Positions 21,068-32,930 of a stretch of 64,000 nt of DNA are shown here, in pieces. Each line of letters opens with the position of its first letter. Positions within the stretch are counted from its first letter, which is position 1. Below the pieces are notes generated by a model. That model worked only from the letters and a program-made list of their open reading frames with translations, did not search any database and was not told the origin of the DNA. Source of the DNA: Chaetoceros tenuissimus (Eukaryota; Bacillariophyta; Thalassiosirophyceae; Chaetocerotales; Chaetocerotaceae); assembly GCA_021927905.1 (NCBI GenBank), contig BLLK01000040.1, forward strand, positions 682,001-746,000. The letters run 5' to 3'. Position numbers and translations under genes: made by a program.

Positions 21068-21075
21068 CTTCTTCC

Positions 21076-21858
21076 TAGGTACTTGTCGAGTGTACCGGAA
21101 CAATTTGGGCTGTGAAAACGGAACAATCGGAACAGGAACAATTGGAACAACGGTCAAAATAACGGTTATACTTATAGTCATTTATTTACTTATTCTACGT
21201 TACTCATTCGTCATCTTCATCCACTAATGGAAACTCCCAAGCTTTAATTAAAAGGCTCTTCAAATTACCATTACATAATGCAAACAATCTAACTTCAAGC
21301 ATATCTTCCAACAAATTATCATTGCATCTGTCACGAACAAGTTTGAGTTGAGAAAATACTCTTTCAACATGGCAACTTGAAACCTGAAGGAGAGCAATTC
21401 TTTTGAGAGCAAATTTAAAAGCAGGGAATTCTTTATTTCCTTCTGCAACAATGGGTCACCACCACTCCCAAATCCTGGTGGCAACTTCTCGAGAGGTTTG
21501 TTATCTCTATCCTTTAGAATCTTTGCAATACTGAGGAATTGATTGTCTGTAGGAGCTAGCTTCCTTATGTAGTCAATTCCCAAAAATTTCATGATCACAG
21601 CTGTTGATTTCTATGTAGGCACGCTCTATTTGGAAATGGAACAAGTAACATGAAATAGAACAATCTTGTGGAAAAGGAGAGTGTGTAATTGGTCGTCAAT
21701 AATGAGAGGAGGAGAGGTTTTCCGCGCTTTTTATACGGACAGACGATATATAAGTGGTGTATACTAGGTAAAATGTTGTCATATTTGTAGTGGGTTATGA
21801 ACCAGAACACTAAACGGAACAATCGGGCCACCTGAACGGAACACTCGACAAATACCTA
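21076..21858 (-). mobile_element. hAT-family DNA transposon, internally deleted
   Basis: The ends are inverted repeats of 22 bp with two mismatches (TAGGTACTTGTCGAGTGTACCG at 21076-21097; its partner is at 21837-21858). They match the hAT end rule YARNG. Both sides carry the same 8-bp duplication CTTCTTCC (21068-21075 and 21859-21866), the target-site length of hAT elements. Subterminal GGAACA motifs recur near both ends. The 783-bp element keeps only the C-terminal end of a transposase, so it is non-autonomous. Confidence 0.85.
21204..21598 (-). pseudogene. hAT transposase C-terminal dimerisation region, remnant
   Basis: On the minus strand, a segment from about 21440 to the stop at 21204 reads as the hAT dimerisation domain: the S-x-x-HVERVFSQLKLVR core, then NLLEDMLEVRLFALCNGNL. 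The preceding piece (about 21598-21440, with KLAPTDNQFLSIAKIL) is in another frame, so at least one frame change separates them. The N-terminal BED finger and the catalytic domain are missing. This part sits inside the 783-bp element with intact ends, so mobility would need an enzyme supplied elsewhere. Confidence 0.75.
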
Positions 21859-21866
21859 CTTCTTCC

Positions 21867-22750
21867 TCTCTTTTTCTCTTTCTTGCTTTCCTTAGATAAT
21901 TTTAATTCATGCTTCATTCATTTTTGAATCTACAAAACCCAACCCTTCAACCTTTAAGTAGATATTGATGACTTTGAGTGCAAAGATTATTTTCTTATTT
22001 TAAATAGTTCTTGTGCAATTAGAAATTGAAATCAAGAGAGTGAAATTGTGTTCGGAGAGGGAACCTATTAAATATCAAAGGATCCCCCAAGTCAACAAAT
22101 TTTTCTTTTATACTTATTAACTATTACCTTACCTCCTCTCCAAAACATAATCATTTAGCACAAAATCATAGGGAACTAGCTCAACTTTTACCACAACATC
22201 TTGTCATTGTTCCTTCTAATCTTCTCGTGTATTTTTCGAAATTTTATTTGTGACAAGAATAAAAATTTGAACATAGCAGTCCATGCCGATAATAACACTT
22301 CGAAGCTGGTTTCTTTCAGGCTGATCATGAAAGGAAATAAGAAAATAATCCTTTTTGTATGTTACTTCACCTAATAACAAAAATGTGTTAGAATGATGCT
22401 TGTTCAGATGCCATTACCCTGTGATCATTATTTCCCCTTGAATAAACACAAAATATACTGTTGACAAAACCAACAAAAGATATTCTTACTCATTGTTGGA
22501 GTCAATGATACCTCCAGGATCCTTTCCTGACCAAAGAATATAAGGATCCCACCCAAAGAATATAAGTTGTAGGCTCAATGGACCATTTTTCAAATTTCAG
22601 ATGCACGTCACATTCAAAATCTATTTCATTCTGCTAATGAACCTCTCAGTATTGTAGCACCACAGTATCAACATGAACAGAGTGTAAAATGTTTGAATGC
22701 CAACCATGCATGCTTGGTTTACGAAGTAGTCATCTAAACTTAAGCACTTG
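21867..22750. other. Intergenic, no gene seen
   Basis: AT-rich sequence between the hAT element and the copia element with no convincing coding region. Confidence 0.4.
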
Positions 22751-23008
22751 TGACATGAAAGTGACTTTCTGAGCGTCTGTACGTCGTCGGTAAGAATAGT
22801 GATCGCTGGGATCCATTGCTTTCGATGATTGGTTTGGTGTCAAGCACTCCGTGCTTGAGAGAGAGAGATGGAGGATCTCTCAACTTCATCTTTACATCTA
22901 TCTATAATTCAAAAGAACTAATAGTAATAAAGGGATTTACTGTTACATCAATCTATCTAATACAACTACCAATTGATTCAATCGAAACGACTCCTTCTGC
23001 AGCTGTCA
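22751..23008 (+). repeat. 5' LTR of the young copia element
   Basis: This 258-bp LTR has TGACA/TGTCA termini and is almost identical to the 3' LTR. Only one base difference was seen, in the CGATGATTGG/CGATAATTGG stretch. Confidence 0.95.
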
Positions 23009-23020
23009 GGTTATGAGCCC
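23009..23020 (+). other. Primer-binding site matching the tRNA-iMet anticodon region
   Basis: GGTTATGAGCCC directly follows the 5' LTR. Its reverse complement, GGGCTCATAACC, is the anticodon stem and loop of methionine tRNA (CAT anticodon). Drosophila copia and yeast Ty5 are known to prime from an internal fragment of initiator tRNA-Met, and this site fits that mode. Confidence 0.8.
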
Positions 23021-24424
23021 GAATACAACGTTGTTTCTATTGAATAACCAAGAGTGAATTATCAACATCAACATCAAATAGTGAAATCAATCACATCAAC
23101 TAGCTTGTAGGTCCAAGAGAATAGACTTAGAATATAATCAAATACCACTACATAGTGAAGAATCAACATAAGCTAATTCGGCCAAATCAAGACAAAGGAA
23201 AGCACCGTTTTAGCAAGAAGAACACATAGCAAACGTCTAAGAACACATAAATTTGTGAGAAACACAACTAGTTTCAGTCATGAGTGGTTTCAGTAGCCCA
23301 AACATCCGGAGTATTCCACTTGATCCATCTGCTATTTCAGCGGATTTTACAAGTCTAACAAGGTCCCAGAGGAAGAATTTAGATGACAAGGACCTAGAAG
23401 ATATCATGAAACATAGCATCGAACAGCCTTTTGATTATCAATATGAGAAGATCTCTCACAATCATAAGAGTAACGATGATCGAGCTAAGGAATCTTTCAA
23501 GACTACAGCTTTGATGCGCAGGTTGAATCAGTCCTTATTGAAGCGCCTTAAGAAGTATGATTTGAACAGCTGGTTTGAATCGATGCCTATGGTGAACCCT
23601 GACCTAGGTTGGAGAAGCGATCAGGATCAGCTTGATCTCTTTGCCAATCTAGACGCTCTTGTTGAACTCGAAAATCAGGAAAAGATCTTTGACTCCGTAG
23701 CATGGATCAACTGCAACATCGAAGAAAAGGAATGGACTAGAGAACTAGACTGGTCCAAGGAGATCATTTTAACAGCGTGTTCAACCACAATGAAGGAATA
23801 TTTGTTGAAGGAGGAAGAAGCAGTAATGAAGAACCATCAAGGTGCTTATGGAGGTCCAGTTATCTTTGTACTACTAATCAGCCATCTTCTTAAGAACTCG
23901 AGAGAAGCATTAAACGACTTGTGGGAGTTTATGAAGAATCTTAAAGTTACTGATTATGAGAATGAGGACGTACACACCATGGTGTATGAGCTTCGTGTCA
24001 ACTTCGAGCGTATCTATCGAGTTGTTGATGCTGGTAACTTTCGCATGCCTACAGACTTCATTTTGAATTTGATCCAAATCTTTCAAACTTCCAGTTGTAA
24101 GAAGTTTAATGACACTTTTGCAAAGCTTGAGATTGACAAGTCAGTAAACAGGATCTTGAAGAGTAATGCCAATCGCTTCTCTACCTTTGCACATCGTACC
24201 GGATCGAGCCTCACATGGATGGAGATTCTTAATGTTGCCACAGATACTTACAAGCTCCATGAGAAAGATTGGATTGCTGCAGTTGAAGAGCAAGGTCCAG
24301 GCAATCATGGATTTCTGGGAAAAGAGTCTGGTGGAAAGAAGAAGGGTCCATGCCATGGTTGTGGTGGGGATCACTGGCTTCGTGAATGTCCACACAAGCA
24401 GAGAAACCAGAATCAAAACAATCA

Positions 24425-25276
24425 TAATCAGGATAATAATCGCAAGGATCCTGACATCGTTCCGCCATCTGTGGATACTTGTACTAAAGTTCAGTCTAAT
24501 CCAAATCGTTGGACCAAGAAGGTTGGCAATGAGACTGTTCATTGGTGTGGAAAGTGTGTGAAGCGCAACTTGTCCGATGGATCTCGTAATACAATCAAGG
24601 GTCGCTGGACAAATGGAGGAAGCAAGCACTTCACTGATGAACATCGTGGATCACAGCCTCGTCAGGGTCCTCGTGGAGGCGGTGGAAGAGGTGCTGGAGG
24701 AAGAGGAGGAAATCATGATCGTGCGAATCTAGCAAACACTACTCCTACTCCATCTGCTGCTGGTACTGTTGCTTCCGATACTGATGACGTAGTAACAAAC
24801 TTGACCGCAGCATTGGCTGATTCTGACGTCAATGGTCGTCAACCTGATCGTAATCAGGATAATAATCGCAAGGATCCTGACATCGTTCCGCCATCTGTGG
24901 ATACTTGTACTAAAGTTCAGTCTAATCCAAATCGTTGGACCAAGAAGGTTGGCAATGAGACTGTTCATTGGTGTGGAAAGTGTGTGAAGCGCAACTTGTC
25001 CGATGGATCTCGTAATACAATCAAGGGTCGCTGGACAAATGGAGGAAGCAAGCACTTCACTGATGAACATCGTGGATCACAGCCTCGTCAGGGTCCTCGT
25101 GGAGGCGGTGGAAGAGGTGCTGGAGGAAGAGGAGGAAATCATGATCGTGCGAATCTAGCAAACACTACTCCTACTCCATCTGCTGCTGGTACTGTTGCTT
25201 CCGATACTGATGACGTAGTAACAAACTTGACCGCAGCATTGGCTGATTCTGACGTCAATGGTCGTCAACCTGGTCA
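24425..25276 (+). repeat. In-frame 426-bp tandem duplication inside gag
   Basis: Positions 24425-24850 and 24851-25276 appear identical except near the seam. The period of 426 is a multiple of three, so 142 residues are repeated in frame. They comprise the C-terminal Gag tail with a Cys/His-containing segment and an Arg/Gly-rich stretch. It must be as young as the element or younger, or an assembly effect. Confidence 0.9.
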
Positions 25277-28200
25277 GTGACTAGGGTCAGTCTTGCTCCA
25301 ATGCAAGCACTTCAGGGTAATGATGTGCTTGGGGAGCCTCTTTCATTTGCATATTTTTACATGGTACAGTGTAATGGGGTTGTTGTTGCCTGCACTGTTT
25401 TATCTTAATTCATATCTTGAAGCTGTAGAAAAGGGACTACAGACTTCATTCTACATCGCTTTGTGGACTGTTACCGATCCAATCATGATGGTGACGAGTC
25501 CAGGGATCGTCTTTGGAGTTGTGCTTGGAGATTTAGACATCGATCATTGGTTATTCCGTCTTCGCTGCTTGCGCTGCTCTTGGCTTGCTTGTGCTAGTGA
25601 TGTGCTAGTACAACAGTTTCTCAAGGTTGCTAAAATCTACAGTACCTTGTTTGTAGCTCGAATGCTATTTGAGTTACCATCTCTAGTTGACGGTTGGTTT
25701 CCGTCTACTAGAATCTTATCTCCGTTGTTGGGTGATCAAATCTTCCTGTGCTGTTGGCGTACCATCTTGATCAATCAGTGCTGGAAGAGGGATCGCTGGA
25801 AGCGTCATTGGGATCGCCAACGACAACTCAATCGTGCTATGACACCCAGTAGTTGACGTGCTCTGTTTGCTAATACTTCCTTTCGTGATTGTGTTGAGTT
25901 GGAAAGGAATCTTCGTGAGGCACAAGAACATGCTGCTGCTGTTGTTGCTACTGCTGATGTCATTGCTGCTGAATGTAATAAGGTTGATTCATTTTATGAA
26001 CCTTTATTTGAGGCTGAGTTGGAGCGTCTTTCATCACTGTATGAGGCCTCCATGTTGGCAGCTTCAGATGAGCCTACTCATCGCATTCAATCTTTGCTGG
26101 ACAATATTGATGTGCTGGAGATGCATGGGATGTTGTCATTGTTCGAAAGACCTCAGACCGTTCGTTCAACAAACATGGATGAAGTTTATCGTCTCCGTGC
26201 TTTAGTTAACGATGATGAGCTCTTTACTCATCTTGAGGAGGATACAATCGAGCCTCCTTTATCGTGTAAGGATCGGATGCTATATGAGAGCATTGTTCCT
26301 CTTGCTGTGGTAGACTTGAAGGCCTGTAATGCAGTCTCTATCGATGCCAAGGAGATGCCAATTTTCATTGATACTGGAGCCTCTCGTTCTCTATCACCTC
26401 ATCGATCTGATTTCACCTCTTATCGTCCTATCAAAGACATGGCAATAGGTGGGATCACTGCTAATAGCCGTATTGCCGGTGTTGGAAAAGTTAGGTGGGA
26501 AGTTACTGATCAAAATGGTCTTGAATCTGTCATCATCACCGAAGCTTATCATGTTGTGGATGCTACAATTCGCTTGTATTCACCCCAATTTCATTTTCGT
26601 GAGCACAATGCTGGTCGCTTGGAGATGGATGCTTTGGGTATTTCTTTAACTTTACCTACACCAACAACTCCGGTCTTATCATTCCCGTTCAATTCTTTCA
26701 ACAATTTGCCTCTAATGCTACCATCATCACATCCGCATCTACAAAGTACTCTGTTCCAATCCGAGGGACATTTCAATCTATCAAATCTATCACTGTTCTT
26801 GCGTGAGGTACCAGTAGTTGAGCGTTTCAATCTTGTGAAAGCTGATATGGAAGTGTTGGATGCAAAGGAAAGAGCTTATGTTAATGGTGAGCATCGATCT
26901 ACGCTCACAGAAGCTCAGAGGGAGCTTTGATTATTACACAATAAGATGGGACATTTGCATATGAAGCGCATACAGAAGCTGCTTCACCATGACTTGCCTC
27001 TTGATTCGAGACAGTCTGATGGAGAGCTGAATCCTCCAGTTGTATTTAGATCGAGATCTGCTGGAGTAAAGTCCTGTTCAATCCCGTTGTGCCGCTCTTG
27101 CGTGTTATCAAATCTAAAGAAAAAAAGATCGATAGTCAGTTGAAATCAAACGATCCGAAGAAAGAGATGGCATTACAGAGAAACCATTTGAATCCTGGAG
27201 AATGTGTTTCTTTGGACCAATATGTTGTTCCACATCGAGGACAACTTTATAAAACTGCTGGCAAAGAGAGAGAAGCATTGAGATATGGTGGCGGAAGTCT
27301 TGCAGTAGATCATGCTTCAAAGAGAGTATTTATCACTCATCAAGTATCGTTGAAGGCTGAAGAGACTCTAGTCTTCAAGCGTAATTTGGAGCGAGATGCT
27401 GCTGATTGTGGGTTTGAGATACAGAGATATCATGCTGACAATGGAGTGTTCGCTGCCAAGGCTTTTATGGAGGATTGTATAAATAAAGATCAGAAATTGC
27501 AGTACAGTGCCTCGAATACTCATCATCAAAACGGAGTAGTGGAGAGGTATATTGGTACTATCACTCGTATGGCAAGAGCTATGTTGATCCACGTGGCTTT
27601 GCTATGGCCGAAGCAAAATAAGCTGGAACATTGGCCAATGGCGATGGACCATGCTGTTTGGGTGTGGAATAACTTGCCGATGGATGATGGTTTAAGTCCA
27701 GAAGAGAAGTGGACTGGATCCAAAGTGCCTAGCTACAATCATTTACGCCGTGCTCATGTATGGTGTTGTCCTGCTTATGTACTAGATCCAAAACTAGCTG
27801 ATGGTAAGAAGATTCCAAAGTGGAGTCCAAGATCGAGACAAGGAAAGTTTATGGGATATTCAAAGGATCACTCGAATTCAGCTGGATTGATTCTTAATCC
27901 GAAATCAGGATATTTGTCTACGCAGTTTCATGTACTTTACGACGATAAGTTTGAGACTGTGGAAGGATGTACTCGTGATCAGCAGAGACAGGTAGCTCAA
28001 GATGTTGATTGGCAAAGAATCATTGATAGAGAAGGTGCCCATGAAATTAATTATGAAGTTCAGGATGAAGATCTAGTGCCTGACTTCTTGGATGATGAGT
28101 GGTTGAATGAGGAGGAGATTCGGTATAAGCGTGAAGCTCGTAATGAACGAATGCATCGTCATGCTAGGAATGTTGTTCCAAATCCGAATGCTCGACAACC

Positions 28201-30468
28201 TGCTCTTCGCGATCCTGGTATTATTGTGGTTGGTGGGAATCGCCGCCAAGTACAGGTTGAAAATCAAGCACCTGCTGGAGCTTCGAATGCTGCTGGTACT
28301 CCTGCTCCTAATGGTAATCCTGCTCCTCAGTTGCCTCCTTTAGCTCCTGCTGAAATCGATCAAGCAAGAGATCAAGCTGAAGGGATGCGCCGTACAAGAC
28401 GAAATAGGAATGCACCTGAGAGATTGGAGTATGATCGTCCTGGTGGTCCGAATCAGAGGAATAGAAGGGACATTGCTGGACTATACAGTTGTGGAGCCGC
28501 TTGCACTAGCAAGGCTTTTGTCTCACACTCAGAGGCGGAAGGATATCAGAATACTACTCTGAAGAGAATTGATCTAGATAATCATTTTGTGCAAGGATTG
28601 TCTTGGGAGGAAAGTGTATCAGCCTTATCTGCTAAGGATAAATTTGCCAATGACGATGCTAGAAGATTCTTTGCTCGAATGGAAGTACTTCAAGATCCGG
28701 AGACATTGGATATGAGTGACTTCCCAACTTTAGCATTTGCGGCTCGTGCAAGTGCTGATGATAATCCAAGATTCGATGAAGCAATGAGAGGTCCCAATGC
28801 TGAAGGATTTTGGCAGGCGTCTGCAAAGGAAATCACAACTTTGCAGAAGATTAATACTTGGACTCAAGTACCTCGTGAGGCTGGCATGAATGTAATAAAG
28901 AGCACTTGGGCTTTTAAAATCAAAAGGTTTCCAGATGGACTTTTCAGAAAGCTAAAAGCCAGGTTCTGTGTTCGTGGGGATCAACAGATTGAAGGAGTGG
29001 ACTTCTTCGATACGTTTGTGCCAGTGGTACAATGGTCAACAATCAGGATGATGTTTATCTTGTCATTGCAGCTTGGTTTGGCTTCAGTTCAAGTAGACTA
29101 CGTGTCCGCATTTTGCCAGGCGCCAATTGATGAAGTAGTCCATGTAGATTTGCCTCGAGGTTGGCAAACTCTGAATGAGTATGGGCTACATGAGAAATTC
29201 AAACCTAATCATGTTTTGAGACTGAATAGATCGTGCTATGGACTGCGTCAGAGTCCAAAGAACTTTTTCAATCATCTGAAGAAGAATCTAGAGCGATCTG
29301 GATTGAAGCAGAGTGTCTTTGATCCGTGTCTTTTCATTTCAGACGAAGTGATTTGTGTATGCTACGTTGATGACTGTCTGTTCTGGGCCAAGGATAGAGC
29401 CATGATCGACGCAGTTATTGACAAAATCAAGGAGAAAATGACACTTGAAGTTGAAGATAGTGTCGACGGCTTCTTGGGAATCAAGGTGGAGCGAAAGCCA
29501 AACGAGGATGGTGTTGAAGAAATTCATCTCACTCAGGCTGGACTTATCAATAGAGTCATCGTTGCACTTGGACTTGATTCTGAAAGTTCTCATGGAACTA
29601 AAATCCCTGCAGAAGCCAACAAGCCTCTCCCAAAGGATTCAGAGGGAGATCCATACTATCAAGGTTTCAATTATCCCAGTGTGGTCGGCATGATGATGTA
29701 CCTATGCAACAATAGTCGTCCTGACATTGCTTTTGCAGTTCATCAATGTGCTAGACACAGTTTCCGTCCAACTCGATTGCATGCTCAATATTTGATTAAG
29801 ATTGGTCGGTACTTGATCAGAACAAGGGATAAAGGTTTAATCATCAAACCGGATCCCGATGTAGGCATTTTCGACATTGACTGTTATGTGGATGCTGATT
29901 TTGCTGGTTTGTTTAGCGTTGAGGATAATCAAGATCCTCATTGTGTAAAGTCTCGTACAGGTTACGTGATCATGGTTGGTGGATCCCCTGTCGTATGGAG
30001 CAGCAAGTTACAACCTGTAATTGCAAGCTCTACGATGGAGAGCGAGTATATCGCTTTATCAACGGCTTGTAAAGAGCTGATCCCAATCAGGAACATCGCC
30101 TCTGAGATTGCCGAAGCTTGTGGGGTAGCTTCGAAAGACGTATCGTCTATGCACACTACAATTTGGGAAGATAACGTAGGATGTCTGACTTTGGCAAATC
30201 TGGAGTTACCTTTGCTTACTCCTCGTTCAAAGGCTATTGCTGTACGTTATCATTGGTTCCGTCAGTTCGGATCGAAAGATCAAGGTAGAGATGGTGGTAT
30301 TGTCATCAAGAAGGTCGATACTAAGAACCAAATTGCTGATATTTTCACAAAAGGTCTTCCTTTCTTGCAGTTTTCTACTTTGAGGAAGATGCTGATGGGA
30401 TGGTAATAATGTGACTTTTCATGTTTGTCTGCGATCTCATTCAAATATGAATTTCGCTCGAGAGGGAG

Positions 30469-30726
30469 TGACATGAAAGTGACTTTCTGAGCGTCTGTAC
30501 GTCGTCGGTAAGAATAGTGATCGCTGGGATCCATTGCTTTCGATAATTGGTTTGGTGTCAAGCACTCCGTGCTTGAGAGAGAGAGATGGAGGATCTCTCA
30601 ACTTCATCTTTACATCTATCTATAATTCAAAAGAACTAATAGTAATAAAGGGATTTACTGTTACATCAATCTATCTAATACAACTACCAATTGATTCAAT
30701 CGAAACGACTCCTTCTGCAGCTGTCA
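30469..30726 (+). repeat. 3' LTR of the young copia element
   Basis: This 258-bp LTR is preceded by a purine tract (GAGAGGGAG at 30460-30468) that would prime plus-strand synthesis. It is followed by the target duplication ACTTG. Confidence 0.95.
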
Positions 30727-30959
30727 ACTTGGGCATTCAAAGCCTGCTTTATTTGTCTACACCATATAATTCAAGCCCATTTCCATAGGCAGCGTGTCTA
30801 AATGGATGCTTTGGAATACGAAGGAGTCACAGAAATTATAGGAATGCCAATGGTGATGGAGTAGAATCTTGTCTAAGAATAGTTGTATTGTATTGCCATG
30901 CTAAACAGAAAAAAGATAATGTATGAGAGAGCTGTTATTGTGTGCTGCGTGTGTTTTTT

Positions 30960-31489
30960 GCTCACATAGTTATGCTTTGATATACTTTATATCGTAAGCT
31001 ATAAATAATAGATAAGTAGGACTATATAGAGCCAAGCAGTGAACAAGATATGAGAGTTTGTCCCTTCTGCTTACAAAAAGAGAAAGAGGATTGAAGTTAT
31101 GCTTTGATATACTTCATATCCTAAGCAATAAATAATAGAATAGTAAGAAGCTACTCAAGCAGTGAACAAGAAATGAGTGTATTAGCTTATTCATGCAAAA
31201 CAGAAAGAGGATTGTAGTAATGTTTTCATGTACTTCATATCACAAGCAATAAATAATAGATAAGTAGGACTATACAGAGCTATGCAAGTTGTGAACAAGA
31301 CATGAGAGTTCGTCACTTCTCCATTCAAAAACAAGAAAGAGGATTGTAGTAATGTTTTGAACTACTCCATATCCCAAGCCATAAATAATACATAAATACA
31401 AAAACAAGAAGTAGAGAAGTAAGAAAGTACACAAGTAATGGTATAGGTAGATGATTCTCTTCATCTTCCAAAAATAAAAAGATGATTAA
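30960..31489. repeat. Degenerate tandem repeat, about four units of 115-135 bp
   Basis: Each unit contains a version of TATACTTCATATCCTAAGCA, then ATAAATAATAGATAAGTAG, then AGTGAACAAGA, then AGAAAGAGGATTG. Units start near 30968, 31096, 31220 and 31353. The last is interrupted by the piggyBac-like element, and similar sequence resumes after it near 32570. It is non-coding. Confidence 0.7.
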
Positions 31490-32525
31490 CCCTTTCTTGT
31501 CGGGAGGGGGCGCCAAAAAGATCATCAATCAACAACAACACACAACAAAGAACTAACTACTACGCACCCAGTAGCAGTACAACAAAACTTTCAATAACTC
31601 TATAAATTTACACACTTCTCTAAAAATATAGTATTGAATAGGTCAAGGCTTTGGAATTTTTGAAATTGGGCTGAAACACGTAAAATACACTATACTATGA
31701 AATCAGCGATTTCCCTCCCAATCTTGTGATTTGTGTATGACTTTTGCAACCTGTATTGCACTTAAAATACTTTTCATATGCGTGTATCCAAACGATCTCT
31801 TCATTCCACATATATCCAAGAATTGATTTGTAATAGGGTTTTACTGCTTAGATTGAATAATAGTTGTTCTTCGGTTGTTTTTCTTCCAATCGCCAAAAAT
31901 TGGGATTGAAACGCATCTGTAATGCAAATAGAGACACACGAGCCACAAATAATGCGATGACGAAGCATCAACAATCATATTCCTCAAGTTGTATATATAG
32001 AAGGATGATATGCATTGATTTACTGAAAACAAAACATGTATTCTTTGCTTTCACTTCATTGCATCTCTCTGTACATGATGAGAACTCGCTAAAAATCTCA
32101 GTTTTAGCGATGAAATTCATGGCTATAGAAATGGTCTAATTACAACTCAAAAACGGATTTTTACCCATATATCCCGTACTCATATCGTTTCATCAATGTT
32201 TAGAGAAGAAGATTGAGCTATCAAATATATCAAAATCATATTTTATTCTATATTTATTCACATGTTAAAAAAATAGCAACTTTTTGTATACCGTTTTTGT
32301 ATGACGTTTTGACACTCAAGTCATGATACTATGTAAATAGGGGATATGATAACGTTAGCTTTTCTCAACAAATACATCCCTTGAAACAAAACTACTTTGT
32401 ACATAGCTTCTAAACATATAGATGAGAAATATTTGCATAGTGGAAGTGTTGAAATTGAGTTAATATTTATGATTTTATGGTATTTTGCGAAATCGCAACA
32501 AAATCGCATTCCCGACAAGAAAGGG
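31490..32525. mobile_element. piggyBac-like MITE, 1,036 bp
   Basis: Perfect 16-bp inverted ends, CCCTTTCTTGTCGGGA (31490-31505) and its reverse complement (32510-32525), are each flanked by TTAA. TTAA target duplication and ends beginning CCC are hallmarks of piggyBac transposons. The interior has no frame above 91 codons and nothing resembling a transposase, so it is non-autonomous. It sits inside the tandem array. Confidence 0.75.
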
Positions 32526-32559
32526 TTAAAGATTTACCTCCAACTATTTTGTAGCCCGT

Positions 32560-32930
32560 TCGAGTATGCAGTAGAGAAGTAAGTAGAAGAGTTGCTTTGT
32601 CTTGTGAAAATAGAAAGATGATTGCAGCAACTATATTGTCTGTAGGAAATATGTAGTTTGGCCAACTGTGATCTCTACAGGTAATGGCTACAAAACAAGC
32701 TATCCAAAAATGGCAAAGATAGAAACTACCACTGCCATGCACCAGAAGAAAGACAAAAAAGATTGTTTCCTCGAGTAACAAAGCTACATATCAATGTATT
32801 TTTAACTCTGCAGGTAATGTCTAACTGACAAGCTATCCAAAAAAAGTCAGAGGTAAAAAAGTCATTGCATCTTGCACCAGAGAAAGAGGAAAAAAGATTG
32901 GTACTCGAGGTCATTGTATTTTAGTCAGAA
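32560..32930. repeat. Degenerate repeats continuing the array
   Basis: Two related stretches (about 32690-32775 and 32818-32910) share ACAAGCTATCCAAAAA, then a variable middle, then GCACCAGA, AAAGA and ACTCGAG-like ends. It is non-coding. Confidence 0.5.

Larger units (their letters stand above)
22751..30726 (+). mobile_element. Ty1/copia retrotransposon, CoDi-like, very young (fossil)
   Basis: Two 258-bp LTRs (22751-23008 and 30469-30726) begin TGACA and end TGTCA. I count one difference between them. The 5-bp target duplication ACTTG lies at 22746-22750 and 30727-30731. Internal parts in order are: primer-binding site; Gag with a zinc knuckle and Arg/Gly-rich tail (about 23.3-25.3 kb); a hydrophobic region (25.3-25.8); aspartic protease with DTGAS (near 26.37); pre-integrase and integrase with the DDE core and HHQNG-x2-ER (26.9-28.0); and copia RT with YVDD (28.8-29.6) and RNase H (29.8-30.4). 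The order protease-integrase-RT-RNase H defines copia, and the integrase style resembles diatom CoDi elements. It looks nearly whole, with about three breaks. Such LTR identity implies a very recent insertion. Confidence 0.92.

Noticed and set aside
31864-32139. 91-codon frame inside the piggyBac-like MITE as a transposase remnant
   Set aside because: No DDD or Cys-rich C-terminal features of piggyBac transposases.
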